From NCBI RefSeq assembly GCF_040560245.1, contig NZ_JAKMWP010000001.1: a stretch of DNA of 64,000 nt; one strand, written 5' to 3'. A program made the position numbers and the translations under genes. The notes beneath the pieces are model-generated. The model was not told the origin of the DNA and did no database searches. It worked only from the letters and a program-made list of their open reading frames with translations. This DNA comes from Morganella sibonii. Its GTDB lineage: Bacteria > Pseudomonadota > Gammaproteobacteria > Enterobacterales > Enterobacteriaceae. Below, in pieces: positions 16,953-25,444 of this stretch (the first letter of the stretch is position 1; every line of letters begins with the position of its first letter).

Positions 16953-17082
16953 TTTTGCTCTTACAGACCGGACCATCACCAAAGGTGCCTGCGCGAACCC
17001 GCATTCCTGACGAAATGCTTCATATTTACCGAGCCGGGGGCGTATGCCGGCTCCCGCAGAAATGACTCTCTGACCCGCTTAC
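16953..17082 (-). pseudogene. Possible gene remnant between the LysR gene and fic
   Basis: This gap of about 380 bp holds a minus-strand frame of 42 codons with no start codon, ending in LGKYEAFRQECGFAQAP, then LVMVRSVRAK and a TAA. It reads like the C-terminal tail of a real protein, but an in-frame TAA lies just upstream and I cannot name a family. It may be a fragment of a lost gene or part of a dispersed repeat. The GAGCCGG/CCGGCTC inverted repeat at 17031-17053 lies inside it. Confidence 0.3.
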
Positions 17083-17150
17083 TGTAGCGCACTTTTTTTC
17101 ATGCAGCCAATATTTAAACGACAATCATATTGAGCGGAACTGAAAACAAT

Positions 17151-17177
17151 GAGGCAAATAATCATTCTATTCGCCTC
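17151..17177. repeat. fic-flanking palindrome 1 (10-7-10)
   Basis: Arms GAGGCAAATA (17151-17160) and TATTCGCCTC (17168-17177) pair at nine of ten positions around a 7-nt spacer. It starts 73 bp before the fic ATG. The arms are identical to those of palindrome 3 downstream of the gene. Confidence 0.9.
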
Positions 17178-17184
17178 AATTAGT

Positions 17185-17211
17185 GAGTAGAATAGTGGTG
17201 TTATTCTACTC
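17185..17211. promoter_or_regulatory. fic-flanking palindrome 2 (10-7-10), probable operator
   Basis: Arms GAGTAGAATA and TATTCTACTC are a perfect 10-bp inverted repeat with a 7-nt spacer. It ends 2 bp before the CGGAGG ribosome site of fic and starts exactly 34 bp after palindrome 1. Protein bound here would block transcription or translation of fic, so it is the best candidate for an autoregulatory site. Confidence 0.8.
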
Positions 17212-17223
17212 ATCGGAGGCAGT

Positions 17224-18321
17224 ATGTGGATATGGGAACATCATAGCTGGCCCGGATTTACGTATGATTTGCAGCAGTTACTACCGCTGCTGCGGGAAGC
17301 TGCATTTCTTCAGGGTGATTTATACGGCAGCAATAAAGCGCTTGATCTTGCTGAAGATAAGACACTGGATACGCTTCTGGCAAATATTATCTACTCAAGT
17401 GATATTGAGGGAGAAAAACCGGATGCCCGTTCTGTCAGATCATCACTGGCGAATCACCTTGGTATTTCTGAGGAGGTCTCTTATCCGGCGGACAAACGTA
17501 CGGAAGGTCTGGTGGAGTCAGCTCTGGATGCAATCAATAATCCCGGTGAACCGCTTTCTGCGGCTCGTCTTCTGAAATGGCATACCTGGTTATTCCCTGA
17601 AAATGATAACCTTTTTAACCGGACAACCGGAGGGTGTTTCCGTTCCGGAGCCGTTCAGGTGGTATCCGGCAGGCTCGATAAACCGATCATTCATTTTGAG
17701 GCCCCTACGGCGGATCGGGTGGATGCAGAAATAAACGCATTTATCACCTGGTTTAATGAAAGCAGAGATAATCCCGGTATTGATCCCGTTTTACGGGCAG
17801 GTATTGCCCATTTGTGGTTTCTGACCATTCATCCTTTTGAAGACGGGAATGGCCGGATTGGACGTCTTATTATGGATCTGGCACTGGCTCAGGCAGAAAA
17901 CAGCACTGTGCGGTTGTATGCAATGTCGCAGACCATTAATGAGCATCGTAAAGAGTATTATAATGTGCTGGAACAGACACTGCGGCAGGGGACGGATATT
18001 ACGCCGTGGCTGAGTTGGTTTGTGAAAATGCTGGTGGTATCTGTTGGCACAACACTGGCACAGATCCGGAGGACACTGGAAAAAACCAGATACTGGCACC
18101 GGTTTGATCAGAACGGGCTGAAACCGGAGCAGGCCAAAGTACTGAACCGGATGCTGGACGGTGATTTTTCTGACGGTATTAATAACCGGCAGTATATATC
18201 AGTAGCAAAAGTCAGTCGTGCCAGTGCAACACGGCATCTGGCTGATTTGGTTGAGTCTGGTTATCTGACGGAAAGTGAAAGCGGCGGGCGCAGCAGTCGC
18301 TATTGTCTGAATAAAGGATAA
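17224..18321 (+). CDS. Fic family protein (class II) with C-terminal winged helix
   Basis: Predicted AMP-transferase of 365 residues. The N-terminal DUF4172-like region holds the inhibitory motif S58-xxx-E62-G63, which puts it in the class with an internal autoinhibitory helix. The catalytic Fic motif HPFEDGNGRIGR (203-214) is complete. The C-terminus (about 295-365: NRQYISVAKVSRASATRHLADLVESGYL) reads as a winged helix-turn-helix, so the protein could bind DNA. The ATG follows CGGAGG. It is a lone gene flanked on both sides by pairs of 27-bp palindromes with the same spacing, which suggests autoregulation. The target protein is unknown. Confidence 0.92.
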   Translation: MWIWEHHSWPGFTYDLQQLLPLLREAAFLQGDLYGSNKALDLAEDKTLDTLLANIIYSSDIEGEKPDARSVRSSLANHLGISEEVSYPADKRTEGLVESALDAINNPGEPLSAARLLKWHTWLFPENDNLFNRTTGGCFRSGAVQVVSGRLDKPIIHFEAPTADRVDAEINAFITWFNESRDNPGIDPVLRAGIAHLWFLTIHPFEDGNGRIGRLIMDLALAQAENSTVRLYAMSQTINEHRKEYYNVLEQTLRQGTDITPWLSWFVKMLVVSVGTTLAQIRRTLEKTRYWHRFDQNGLKPEQAKVLNRMLDGDFSDGINNRQYISVAKVSRASATRHLADLVESGYLTESESGGRSSRYCLNKG

Positions 18322-18330
18322 TAAGAGGAT

Positions 18331-18357
18331 GAGGCAAATAACCATGCTATTCGCCTC
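18331..18357. repeat. fic-flanking palindrome 3 (10-7-10)
   Basis: Arms GAGGCAAATA and TATTCGCCTC around a 7-nt spacer start 10 bp after the fic stop. The arms are identical to palindrome 1. Confidence 0.9.
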
Positions 18358-18364
18358 ATTTTGT

Positions 18365-18391
18365 GAGGCAAATAACGGTTGTATTTGCCTC
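18365..18391. repeat. fic-flanking palindrome 4 (10-7-10)
   Basis: Arms GAGGCAAATA and TATTTGCCTC are perfectly complementary around a 7-nt spacer. It starts 34 bp after palindrome 3, the same step as between palindromes 1 and 2, and ends 7 bp before the stop codon of the convergent pirin gene. Confidence 0.9.
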
Positions 18392-18398
18392 ATCTGTC

Positions 18399-19271
18399 TT
18401 ACTCAGCCGGGATCTGTCCGAAACGGCCGCTGTTGAAATCCTCAATCGCTTCACGGATTTCCTGCTCGCTGTTCATCACAAACGGGCCGTAACCGACAAC
18501 CGGCTCATCAATCGGCTCGCCGCTGAGGAACAGAACAACCGCATCTTCGGTGGCCTCCAGCAGAATGGTGCTGTCAGTGCCGTCCAGAATCATCAGTTCA
18601 CCGGTGTGCAGCGGTGCGCGGCTGTCGACATAAATGCTGCCGTGCAGGACAATCAGCCCGGCGTTGCGGCTGGCTTTTGCCGTCAGCCCGGTGACTTTTC
18701 CCGCTTTCAGGCGCAGATCCCACACATCCATTTCGGTAAACGTCCGGGCCGGGCCGCGTGCCCCGGCATATTCCCCGGCAATAACCCGCAGTGTTCCCGC
18801 ATCATTCGGCAGTGTGACCGCCGGAATGGCGCCGTTTTTCAGTAACTGATAACCCGCTGCGGCGGATTTTGCGGAAGCAGGCAGATTCACCCACAACTGC
18901 ACCATATCCAGTGTACCGCCTTCCCGCATAAAGCGGTCAGAATGGTATTCCTGATGCAGAATACCGGATGCCGCAGTCATCCACTGCACATCCCCTTTGC
19001 CGATAACACCGCCCTGACCGGTGGAATCGTGGTGAGCCACTTCACCGTCATAGACGATAGTTACCGTTTCAAAGCCGCGGTGCGGGTGTTCACCAACCCC
19101 ACGGTTAGCGCCTGCTGATGCCGGGAAATCCGCAGGTCCGGCGCGGTCGAGCAGGATAAACGGGTTGAGATGTTTGCCGTGATTACTGTAGGAAAACATC
19201 TGGCTGACCGGGAATCCGTCGCCGACCCAATGGCCTTTTGGTGCACGGTAGGTGCCGATAATGTTTCTCAT
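18399..19271 (-). CDS. Pirin family protein
   Basis: Bicupin protein of 290 residues. The N-terminal cupin has the pirin metal site HPHRGFETVTIVYDG and HHDSTG, and later SGILHQEYH, as in E. coli YhhW (a quercetinase) and YhaK. The C-terminal cupin is less conserved. The ATG at 19271 follows CAGGAG and starts MRNIIGTYRAPKGHWVGDGF; the longer frame to 19322 has no similarity. Likely cytosolic; quercetin dioxygenase or a redox-linked role is known for relatives, but the true substrate is unclear. It converges with fic. Confidence 0.9.
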   Translation of the reverse strand: MRNIIGTYRAPKGHWVGDGFPVSQMFSYSNHGKHLNPFILLDRAGPADFPASAGANRGVGEHPHRGFETVTIVYDGEVAHHDSTGQGGVIGKGDVQWMTAASGILHQEYHSDRFMREGGTLDMVQLWVNLPASAKSAAAGYQLLKNGAIPAVTLPNDAGTLRVIAGEYAGARGPARTFTEMDVWDLRLKAGKVTGLTAKASRNAGLIVLHGSIYVDSRAPLHTGELMILDGTDSTILLEATEDAVVLFLSGEPIDEPVVGYGPFVMNSEQEIREAIEDFNSGRFGQIPAE

Positions 19272-19519
19272 GATATTTCTCCTGATAATTATGTATGAAT
19301 TGATAATAAGGGCGCGAATCACCAGGGAGTAGTCATGAAAACAGGTTTCACTGTTGCAGAAACAGAACAGTTTTGTGATACCCGGATTATCCTGTTTTCA
19401 GAACAGTGTTTATCAATATCCGCTCTACCGGCAGGGAAAGGAACATCGTATTGTTAGCGGCATCGGGGCCGGCAGAAAGAGTGGCGGCGACTGTCAGAAT
19501 ATTAATCAGGAAAGAACGA

Positions 19520-20086
19520 ATGAAAAAGATCGGCTTAACGCTGTTTGCTTCACTGTTTTTATGGAATACCGCACAGGCGGCTGACTATAAATTAGATCCG
19601 GGTCATACCAAAGCGGTGTTCTATATTGATCATTTTAATACCTCTACCAACAGCGGCGGTTTTTATAATATTACCGGTGATATGGCCTATTCACCGGAGA
19701 AACAAACCGGGCATGTTCAGGTCACTATTCCGGTGAAAACCCTGAATACCGGGATTGACGGATTTAATCAGCATATGCTGAGTGCAGATATTCTTGATGC
19801 GGAAAAATATCCGGAGATTAAATTTGATTCATCAAAATGGCATTTTTCCGGAAATAAACTGATTTCGGTGGATGGTAATTTAACGATCAAAGGAAAAACA
19901 CATCCGGTGCAGTTACAGGTAACGAAATTCGGCTGTTATTTCAGTCCGGTATTTAAAGCAGATGTCTGCGGCGGTGATTTTGAAACCACGATTGATCGTA
20001 CTCAGTGGGGTGTTGATTTTCTCGCCGATGCCGGTATTCCGGCGAATATGTCACTGAAAATTCAGGCTGAAGCAATTAAACAATAA
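19520..20086 (+). CDS. YceI family periplasmic protein
   Basis: Exported protein of 188 residues. A Sec signal peptide (MKKIGLTLFASLFLWNTAQA, cut after AQA) is followed by the YceI lipocalin-like barrel: ADYKLDPGHTKAVFYIDHF, LDAEKYPEIKFDSSKW, VDGNLTIKGKTHPVQL. Relatives bind polyisoprenoids or isoprenoid quinones. The ATG at 19520 follows CAGGAAAG; a longer frame from 19406 would bury the signal peptide. The next gene, also exported, starts 27 bp downstream, so they probably form an operon. Confidence 0.92.
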   Translation: MKKIGLTLFASLFLWNTAQAADYKLDPGHTKAVFYIDHFNTSTNSGGFYNITGDMAYSPEKQTGHVQVTIPVKTLNTGIDGFNQHMLSADILDAEKYPEIKFDSSKWHFSGNKLISVDGNLTIKGKTHPVQLQVTKFGCYFSPVFKADVCGGDFETTIDRTQWGVDFLADAGIPANMSLKIQAEAIKQ

Positions 20087-20113
20087 ATTTATACCGGGAA
20101 CAGGAATCATATT

Positions 20114-21316
20114 ATGCAAAGATCAAAAGCAGGGGTATTTGCCGTTGCGGCGCTGGGGCTGGCAATGACACTGAGTACCGCGTACGCGGCAGAGTATAAA
20201 GCCAGTACCAAAGAAGGGCCGGTGAAAATTGTTAACCTGAATGACCTGGAATCACAGGTAAAAGCCAATATGGACAAAGGGGCATTCGGTTATATCCGTG
20301 GTGGTGCGGAAGATGAAAAAAATATGCGTGATAATACCGCCGGTTTTGATCGCAAATATATTATGCCGCGCGTGATGCAGGGAATTGAATTAAAGGATAT
20401 CGATCTCTCAACGTCATTCCTGGGCATACCTCTGGCAACGCCTGTCATTCAGGCACCGATGGCGGCACAGGGGCTGGCACACCGTGACGGGGAAATTGCC
20501 ACGGCAAAAGGCATGGCAAAAGCAGGCTCTGTTTTCTCTCTCAGCACCTACGGAAATAAAACCATTGAGGAAGTGGCAGCGGTATCTGACGGACATCCGT
20601 TCTTCTTCCAGCTCTATATGAGCAAAAATAATGCGTTTAATGAATTCACCCTGAAACGGGCGAAAGAAAGTGGTGCCAAAGCGATTATTCTGACCGTGGA
20701 TTCTCCGGTCGGCGGCTGGCGTGAGGATGATTTACGCAACAATTTCCAGTTCCCGTTAGGATTTGCCAACCTTGAATTGTTTGCCGCACAGAACAATGAC
20801 GGCTCTAAAACCGGGAAAGGTGCGGGGATCAGCGAGATCTACGCTCAGGCCAAACAGGCATTTACTCCGGATGATATTCAGTATGTGAAAAATTTATCCG
20901 GTCTGCCGGTCATTGTGAAAGGTATTCAGTCACCGGAAGATGCTGACCGCGTCATTGAGGCGGGTGCGGATGCCATCTGGGTATCAAACCACGGCGGTCG
21001 TCAGCTGGACAGCGGACCGGCCTCTTTTGATGTGCTGCCTTCCATTGCAAAAGTGGTGAACAAACGTGTGCCAATCGTGTTTGACAGTGGTGTGCGCCGT
21101 GGTTCGCACGTCTTTAAAGCGCTGGCAAGCGGTGCGGATGTGGTTGCTGTCGGCCGTCCGGTTCTGTATGGCCTGAATCTGGGCGGGGCGGAAGGGGTAA
21201 ATTCTGTTATTCAGCAACTGAATAAAGAATTACGTATCAATATGATGCTGGGCGGTACCAAAGATATTAATGCCGTCAAACAGACCAGACTGTACAGCGA
21301 TCGTGATTTTCAGTAA
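20114..21316 (+). CDS. Exported FMN-dependent alpha-hydroxy acid oxidase (lactate oxidase-like)
   Basis: Flavoenzyme of the glycolate/lactate oxidase family, 400 residues. After a signal peptide (residues 1-25, ending STAYA) come the family signatures: ARG/GLY-rich AFGYIRGGAEDE, PVIQAPMAAQGLAH, FFFQLYMSK, LTVDSPVGGWREDD, the active-site SNHGGRQLDSGP, and FDSGVRRGSHVFKALASGADVV for FMN phosphate. It should oxidise an alpha-hydroxy acid such as L-lactate in the periplasm. Most relatives are cytosolic or membrane associated, so the Sec-type signal without a twin arginine is unusual. It lies 27 bp after the yceI-type gene. Confidence 0.9.
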   Translation: MQRSKAGVFAVAALGLAMTLSTAYAAEYKASTKEGPVKIVNLNDLESQVKANMDKGAFGYIRGGAEDEKNMRDNTAGFDRKYIMPRVMQGIELKDIDLSTSFLGIPLATPVIQAPMAAQGLAHRDGEIATAKGMAKAGSVFSLSTYGNKTIEEVAAVSDGHPFFFQLYMSKNNAFNEFTLKRAKESGAKAIILTVDSPVGGWREDDLRNNFQFPLGFANLELFAAQNNDGSKTGKGAGISEIYAQAKQAFTPDDIQYVKNLSGLPVIVKGIQSPEDADRVIEAGADAIWVSNHGGRQLDSGPASFDVLPSIAKVVNKRVPIVFDSGVRRGSHVFKALASGADVVAVGRPVLYGLNLGGAEGVNSVIQQLNKELRINMMLGGTKDINAVKQTRLYSDRDFQ

Positions 21317-21339
21317 TTCCTGCTTTGTCAGCAATCTCA

Positions 21340-21366
21340 CACTGCCGCTCAGCGGCAGTGTTTTTG
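21340..21366. terminator. Terminator after the FMN oxidase, overlapping the end of the opposing gene
   Basis: ACACTGCCGCT and AGCGGCAGTGT form an 11-bp stem around one base, followed by T residues. The stop codon of the convergent MocR gene (21349) lies inside it. Confidence 0.8.
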
Positions 21367-22776
21367 CAGTGATTCCCGGCACCATTGTGCCAGCCGGGCG
21401 ATGGCATCCTCCACTTCCTTATCACAACCAAACCCGGCATTGAGCCGGAAACAGCGGTCATAGCGGTTGTCGGTGGCAAAAATATGCCCCGGTGCAATCC
21501 CGATCCCTTCCGCGCGTGCGTTGAGAAACAGTTCCCGCACATTCAGGCTGCCTTCCGGCATGGTAACCCATAATACATAACCGCCCTCCGGTTCGGTCAC
21601 GGTGGTGCCCGGCGGAAATTCCCGCAGTACGGCACGGCGGATATTGTGTACCTGCTCCGCCAGTTCACGGCGTAATCTGCGCAGGTGGGCGTCATAACCG
21701 CCGTTGCTCAGCAGTTCACTGATGGCGGCCTGCGGCAGTACCTGTGACCCCATGGATGAGGTGTATTTCAGTGAGGTGATTTTACGCATGTAATGCTGAC
21801 TGTGAACCCAGCCGATGCGCACACCGGGTGCGATGGTTTTGGAAAATCCGCTGCACAGAATGACATTATGGCTGAATGCCCGCATCGGAAAGGGACGCTG
21901 CCCGCCGAATGCGGCATCGCCGAAGGTATCATCCTCAATAATGATGACGCCGTTTTCATCTGCCTGACGGGTGATTTCCGCTTTGACTTCATCCGGGATC
22001 GTTTTACCCAGCGGGTTATTGACGTTGGCGAGCGTCACAAAGGCTTTTACTGCTTTGCGGCGGAACAGGGCGGTGAGTTTATCGCAGTCGACATACCCCT
22101 CGTCACAGGCATCGACTTCGGTCAGCCGCAGATTGAGATTACGCAGCATCTGTAACAGCACAAAGTAACAGGGAGATTCCACCGCCACCGCATCCCCGGG
22201 ACTGAGGGTGGCACGCAGCGCCAGTGATAATGCTTCAATACAGCCGTTGGTGATAAGCAGGGTTTCCGGAGTGATATGACAGCCATAGCTGACCGCCCGG
22301 CGGGCGATTTCTTCTTTCAGCGGGGCATAGCCGGTGCCTTTGACTGAATCCCCCAGCAGGAACGGTTTGCTGTAACTGAGCTGACGCATAATGAGACTCA
22401 GCTTTCTGACCGGATAAAGTTCCCGGCGGCCGTTCGCCAGATCCAGCCGGACACGGCACTCTTCGCCGACCATCGACATATGCAGTTCTGTCTGTTCATC
22501 CAGCGGGGCAAAATCAGCGGTGAGCGTCTCTGTGCTGCGGTTTTCCGCCGCAGCCGGCTGTACAGGTGCGACAAAAAAGCCGGATTTCGGCCGCGCCACC
22601 GCAACATGCTCATCTTCCAGCGTGCGCAGCACTTTCAGCGCGGTGGTCAGGCTGACATTGTACTGTGCCGCCAGAATGCGCACGGACGGCAGACGGCTGT
22701 CCGGCGGTAAAACGCCCTCGCGGACAGCCTGTTTTATCTGATCGGCCATCTGCCGGTAGCGCGGAAGCTGTACCAT
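21349..22776 (-). CDS. MocR family regulator (GntR winged helix plus aminotransferase domain)
   Basis: Transcription factor of 475 residues. A GntR-type helix-turn-helix (YRQMADQIKQAVREGVLPPDSRLPSVRILAAQYNVSLTTALKVLRTLE) is fused to a fold-type I aminotransferase domain. The PLP lysine region is seen in LCSGFSKTIAPGVRIGW, and the cofactor aspartate is in VIIIEDDTFGDAAF. E. coli YdcR and PdxR are relatives. No obvious target: the divergent neighbour is a YbaK-type deacylase starting 99 bp away. Confidence 0.9.
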   Translation of the reverse strand: MVQLPRYRQMADQIKQAVREGVLPPDSRLPSVRILAAQYNVSLTTALKVLRTLEDEHVAVARPKSGFFVAPVQPAAAENRSTETLTADFAPLDEQTELHMSMVGEECRVRLDLANGRRELYPVRKLSLIMRQLSYSKPFLLGDSVKGTGYAPLKEEIARRAVSYGCHITPETLLITNGCIEALSLALRATLSPGDAVAVESPCYFVLLQMLRNLNLRLTEVDACDEGYVDCDKLTALFRRKAVKAFVTLANVNNPLGKTIPDEVKAEITRQADENGVIIIEDDTFGDAAFGGQRPFPMRAFSHNVILCSGFSKTIAPGVRIGWVHSQHYMRKITSLKYTSSMGSQVLPQAAISELLSNGGYDAHLRRLRRELAEQVHNIRRAVLREFPPGTTVTEPEGGYVLWVTMPEGSLNVRELFLNARAEGIGIAPGHIFATDNRYDRCFRLNAGFGCDKEVEDAIARLAQWCRESLQKHCR

Positions 22777-22875
22777 CTGTTCTGCCTCATTCTTACGGGT
22801 TCTGTGTGTTTCTGTAAGAGTACGTTGAGAGTAAATTATGACGCAAGGATTTCTCCGGCTGACTGTGAGGTTTAT

Positions 22876-23367
22876 ATGACAACATTTGACAAAATCACCC
22901 GTTTACTGGATTCCCGCGGGGTGTCCTTTGAGGTGATCGAACATCAGGCGGAAGGCCGTTCTGACGCGATAAGTAAAATCCGGGGGAATAAGCTGAGCCA
23001 GGCGGCAAAAGCTATGGTGTTGCAGGTCACCGGCAGCACACCGGAAATCCGCTATGTGCTGGCGATTGTGCCGGGTGACTGCAAAGTTAATTTTAAACAT
23101 ATTGCGAAGCTGGCGGGCGGGAAAAAAGCTTCTTTTGCCGCACCGGAAACTGCACAGGCACTGACCGGCTGCCCGATGGGGGCTGTTCCTCCCTTTAGCT
23201 TTAATAAGGAACTGACATTATATGTTGATAAGGGTCTGACCGGTGCCGGGCGGGTATATTTTAATGCCGGTGAACTGGTGAGATCCCTGTCTTTGGCAGC
23301 GGATGACTATTTCAGTGTGATCGGCCATGATCGCATCGCGGATATTGCGGTTCCCCCCGCAGCGTAA
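22876..23367 (+). CDS. YbaK/EbsC (ProX-type) aminoacyl-tRNA deacylase
   Basis: Trans-editing factor that hydrolyses mischarged tRNA, 163 residues, cytosolic. Family marks are FEVIEHQAEGRSDAISKIRGNKLSQAAKAMVL (with the conserved lysine), the VPGDCKVN stretch, and GCPMGAVPPFSF. The sequence resembles E. coli YeaK most, which acts on Ser-tRNA(Ala)-like substrates. I chose the ATG at 22876; the frame from 22804 adds a low-quality extension. A GNAT gene starts 24 bp after its stop. Confidence 0.88.
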   Translation: MTTFDKITRLLDSRGVSFEVIEHQAEGRSDAISKIRGNKLSQAAKAMVLQVTGSTPEIRYVLAIVPGDCKVNFKHIAKLAGGKKASFAAPETAQALTGCPMGAVPPFSFNKELTLYVDKGLTGAGRVYFNAGELVRSLSLAADDYFSVIGHDRIADIAVPPAA

Positions 23368-23391
23368 TAACAACTATAACGGAGAATAACG

Positions 23392-23940
23392 ATGGAATAT
23401 TGTGTTGCTGAACCGGCAGATATGGATCAGGTAAAAGCCTTATTAAAACGATATCATCTGACCACCATCAGTGAAGAAGACAAGCCGGACGGCTTTGTCA
23501 CCACACAGATGAGTGATGAGCAGATGATTGATCTGATAGAGAATGAGCAGGGATTATTTGTCGCGAAACAGGACGGAAAGGTTGTGGCATTTGTGATGGC
23601 GGCATCCTGGCAGTACTGGTCACCGTGGCCGCTGTTTGCTCATATGATTGATAAACTGGGGGATTATACCTTTGCCGGTCAGACGCTGACGACGGAGAAC
23701 TCCTATCAGTACGGTCCGGTCTGTATTGATGCATCACTGCGCGGGCAGGGCGTGCTGGAAGGGCTGTTTGCGTTTGCGCTGGAAAAAATGTCGCAGCGGT
23801 TTGATATCCTGGTCACTTTTATCAACAAGGTTAATCCGCGCTCTTATGCTGCGCACACCCGCAAGCTCGGACTGACCGTGCTGGATGAGTTCGGATTCAA
23901 TAATAACCATTATTATTGGCTGGTCTGCGAAACCCGCTGA
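23392..23940 (+). CDS. GNAT family N-acetyltransferase
   Basis: Acetyl-CoA-dependent acetyltransferase of 182 residues. The acetyl-CoA loop lies in VCIDASLRGQGVLEGLFAFAL. The substrate cannot be read from sequence. It starts 24 bp after the YbaK-type gene and probably shares its transcript, closed by a strong terminator. Confidence 0.85.
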   Translation: MEYCVAEPADMDQVKALLKRYHLTTISEEDKPDGFVTTQMSDEQMIDLIENEQGLFVAKQDGKVVAFVMAASWQYWSPWPLFAHMIDKLGDYTFAGQTLTTENSYQYGPVCIDASLRGQGVLEGLFAFALEKMSQRFDILVTFINKVNPRSYAAHTRKLGLTVLDEFGFNNNHYYWLVCETR

Positions 23941-23955
23941 ACCGTCTGATAAAAG

Positions 23956-24002
23956 AAAACCCGCCGCAGCCGCTGAATAATCAGGGCTGCGGCGGGTTTT
24001 TC
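23956..24002. terminator. Bidirectional terminator between the GNAT gene and fabV
   Basis: AAAACCCGCCGCAGCC and GGCTGCGGCGGGTTTT form a perfect 16-bp stem with A and T runs on the two sides. It ends 9 bp before the fabV stop. Confidence 0.93.
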
Positions 24003-24010
24003 AGTGATGA

Positions 24011-25210
24011 TTACACTAATTCTTTCACGTCGAAGTTAACTTCACCGCTTAAATCCGCATCATAATCCACACCGTCCAGACCAAAGCCGAATAAACGGAG
24101 GAACTCCGCTTTATAGCCCTGATAGTCGGTTAAATCATTGATGTTATCATCTGTCAGTTGCTGCCAGATTTCACGGCAGGTGTTCTGCACATCATCGCGT
24201 AATTCCCAGTCATCCAGGCGCAGACGCTGTTTTTCATCCGTTTCCGGCGCAGAGCCGTTAAACAGTTTGGTGGCAAATAAGCGCTGAGTTTGTTCAATAC
24301 ACCCTTCGTGAATGCCTTTCTCTTTCATGATCTTAAACACGATAGAGATATATAACGGCATTACCGGAATGGCGGAAGACGCCTGGGTGACGACTGATTT
24401 CAGTACGGCAACATAGGCTGCGCCGCCTTTGGCCTGCAATTTCTGATTAATCGCCGCTGCTGCGCGATCCAAATCTTCTTTTGCTTTACCTAATGTACCG
24501 AGCCAGTAAATCGGCCAGGTTAAATCAGTACCGATATAGGAGTAGGCAACAGACTGAGCATTATCCGCCAGAACACCGGCTTCCTCTAATGCGTTCATCC
24601 ACAGTTCCCAGTCCTGGCCGCCCATTACTTTGACGGTATCGGCAATTTCCTGCTCATTGGCCGGTTCAACAACGGCTTCGATCAGTACGTCTTTGTTGGT
24701 ATCGAGCGCGACAGATTTGTACGGTTCGCCGATAGGTTTCAGGGCGGAACGGACAATTTCACCGGTTTCCGGCATTTTACGGACCGGCGATGCCAGAGAG
24801 TAAACAACCAGATCGATCTGGCCCAGATCCTGTTTAATCAGATCAATAACGGTCTGACGGCATTCATCAGAGAAGGCATCCCCGTTGATGCTTTTTGCAT
24901 ACAGGCCTTCTTCTTTGGCGGCTTTATCAAAAGCCGCTGCGTTGTACCAGCCGGCAGAACCGGTTTTGTTTTCGCTGCCCGGCTTTTCGAAAAATACACC
25001 GATAGTCGCCGCACCGCTGCCGAAAGCGGCATTAATACGGGAAGCCAGACCGTAACCGGTGGATGCACCAATCACCAGAACCTTTTTAGGGCCGTTTTTC
25101 AGTTCGCCGCAGGATTTCACACGGGCGATTTGCTCACGAACATGGGCTTCACAGCCCGCCGGGTGAGCGGTAGTGCAGATAAAACCACGAATTTTAGGTT
25201 TGATAATCAT
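24011..25210 (-). CDS. fabV: FabV, NADH-dependent trans-2-enoyl-ACP reductase
   Basis: Last step of the fatty acid elongation cycle: reduction of trans-2-enoyl-ACP. The 399 residues carry the FabV signature IIKPKIRGFICTTAHPAGCEAHV, the cofactor motif KKVLVIGASTGYGLASRI, and the active-site Y-x8-KK pattern in VAYSYIGTDLTWPIYWLGTLGKAKEDLD. FabV enzymes are known for poor inhibition by triclosan. Whether a FabI also exists cannot be told from this window. Confidence 0.97.
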   Translation of the reverse strand: MIIKPKIRGFICTTAHPAGCEAHVREQIARVKSCGELKNGPKKVLVIGASTGYGLASRINAAFGSGAATIGVFFEKPGSENKTGSAGWYNAAAFDKAAKEEGLYAKSINGDAFSDECRQTVIDLIKQDLGQIDLVVYSLASPVRKMPETGEIVRSALKPIGEPYKSVALDTNKDVLIEAVVEPANEQEIADTVKVMGGQDWELWMNALEEAGVLADNAQSVAYSYIGTDLTWPIYWLGTLGKAKEDLDRAAAAINQKLQAKGGAAYVAVLKSVVTQASSAIPVMPLYISIVFKIMKEKGIHEGCIEQTQRLFATKLFNGSAPETDEKQRLRLDDWELRDDVQNTCREIWQQLTDDNINDLTDYQGYKAEFLRLFGFGLDGVDYDADLSGEVNFDVKELV

Positions 25211-25444
25211 AGTTATTTTTTCTTGGTAGCCAACAATCAGGGGCTAATATACCCGATCTTCTTCATTTACTTAAGACAATGCAGCGATAAACCCGCAAAG
25301 CAGACCAGTTAATGACGGCGCAGTTACCCTGAATATGGTGTGTTTCAGTCTTTTTACGGATGACACTCTTTTTTGCCGGATAGCCTCCGCTATTTCCGTT
25401 ATGATAGCCGTCATTAAAACGGATAACCCGTCAGCGGAGTCACT

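Noticed and set aside
17151..18391. Palindromes around fic as Xer/dif-type recombination sites (pdif modules carrying toxin genes)
   Set aside because: The arms are symmetric 10-7-10 repeats and lack the XerD-type TTATGTTAA half-site and the 11-6-11 layout. An operator role fits better, though a cassette boundary is not excluded.
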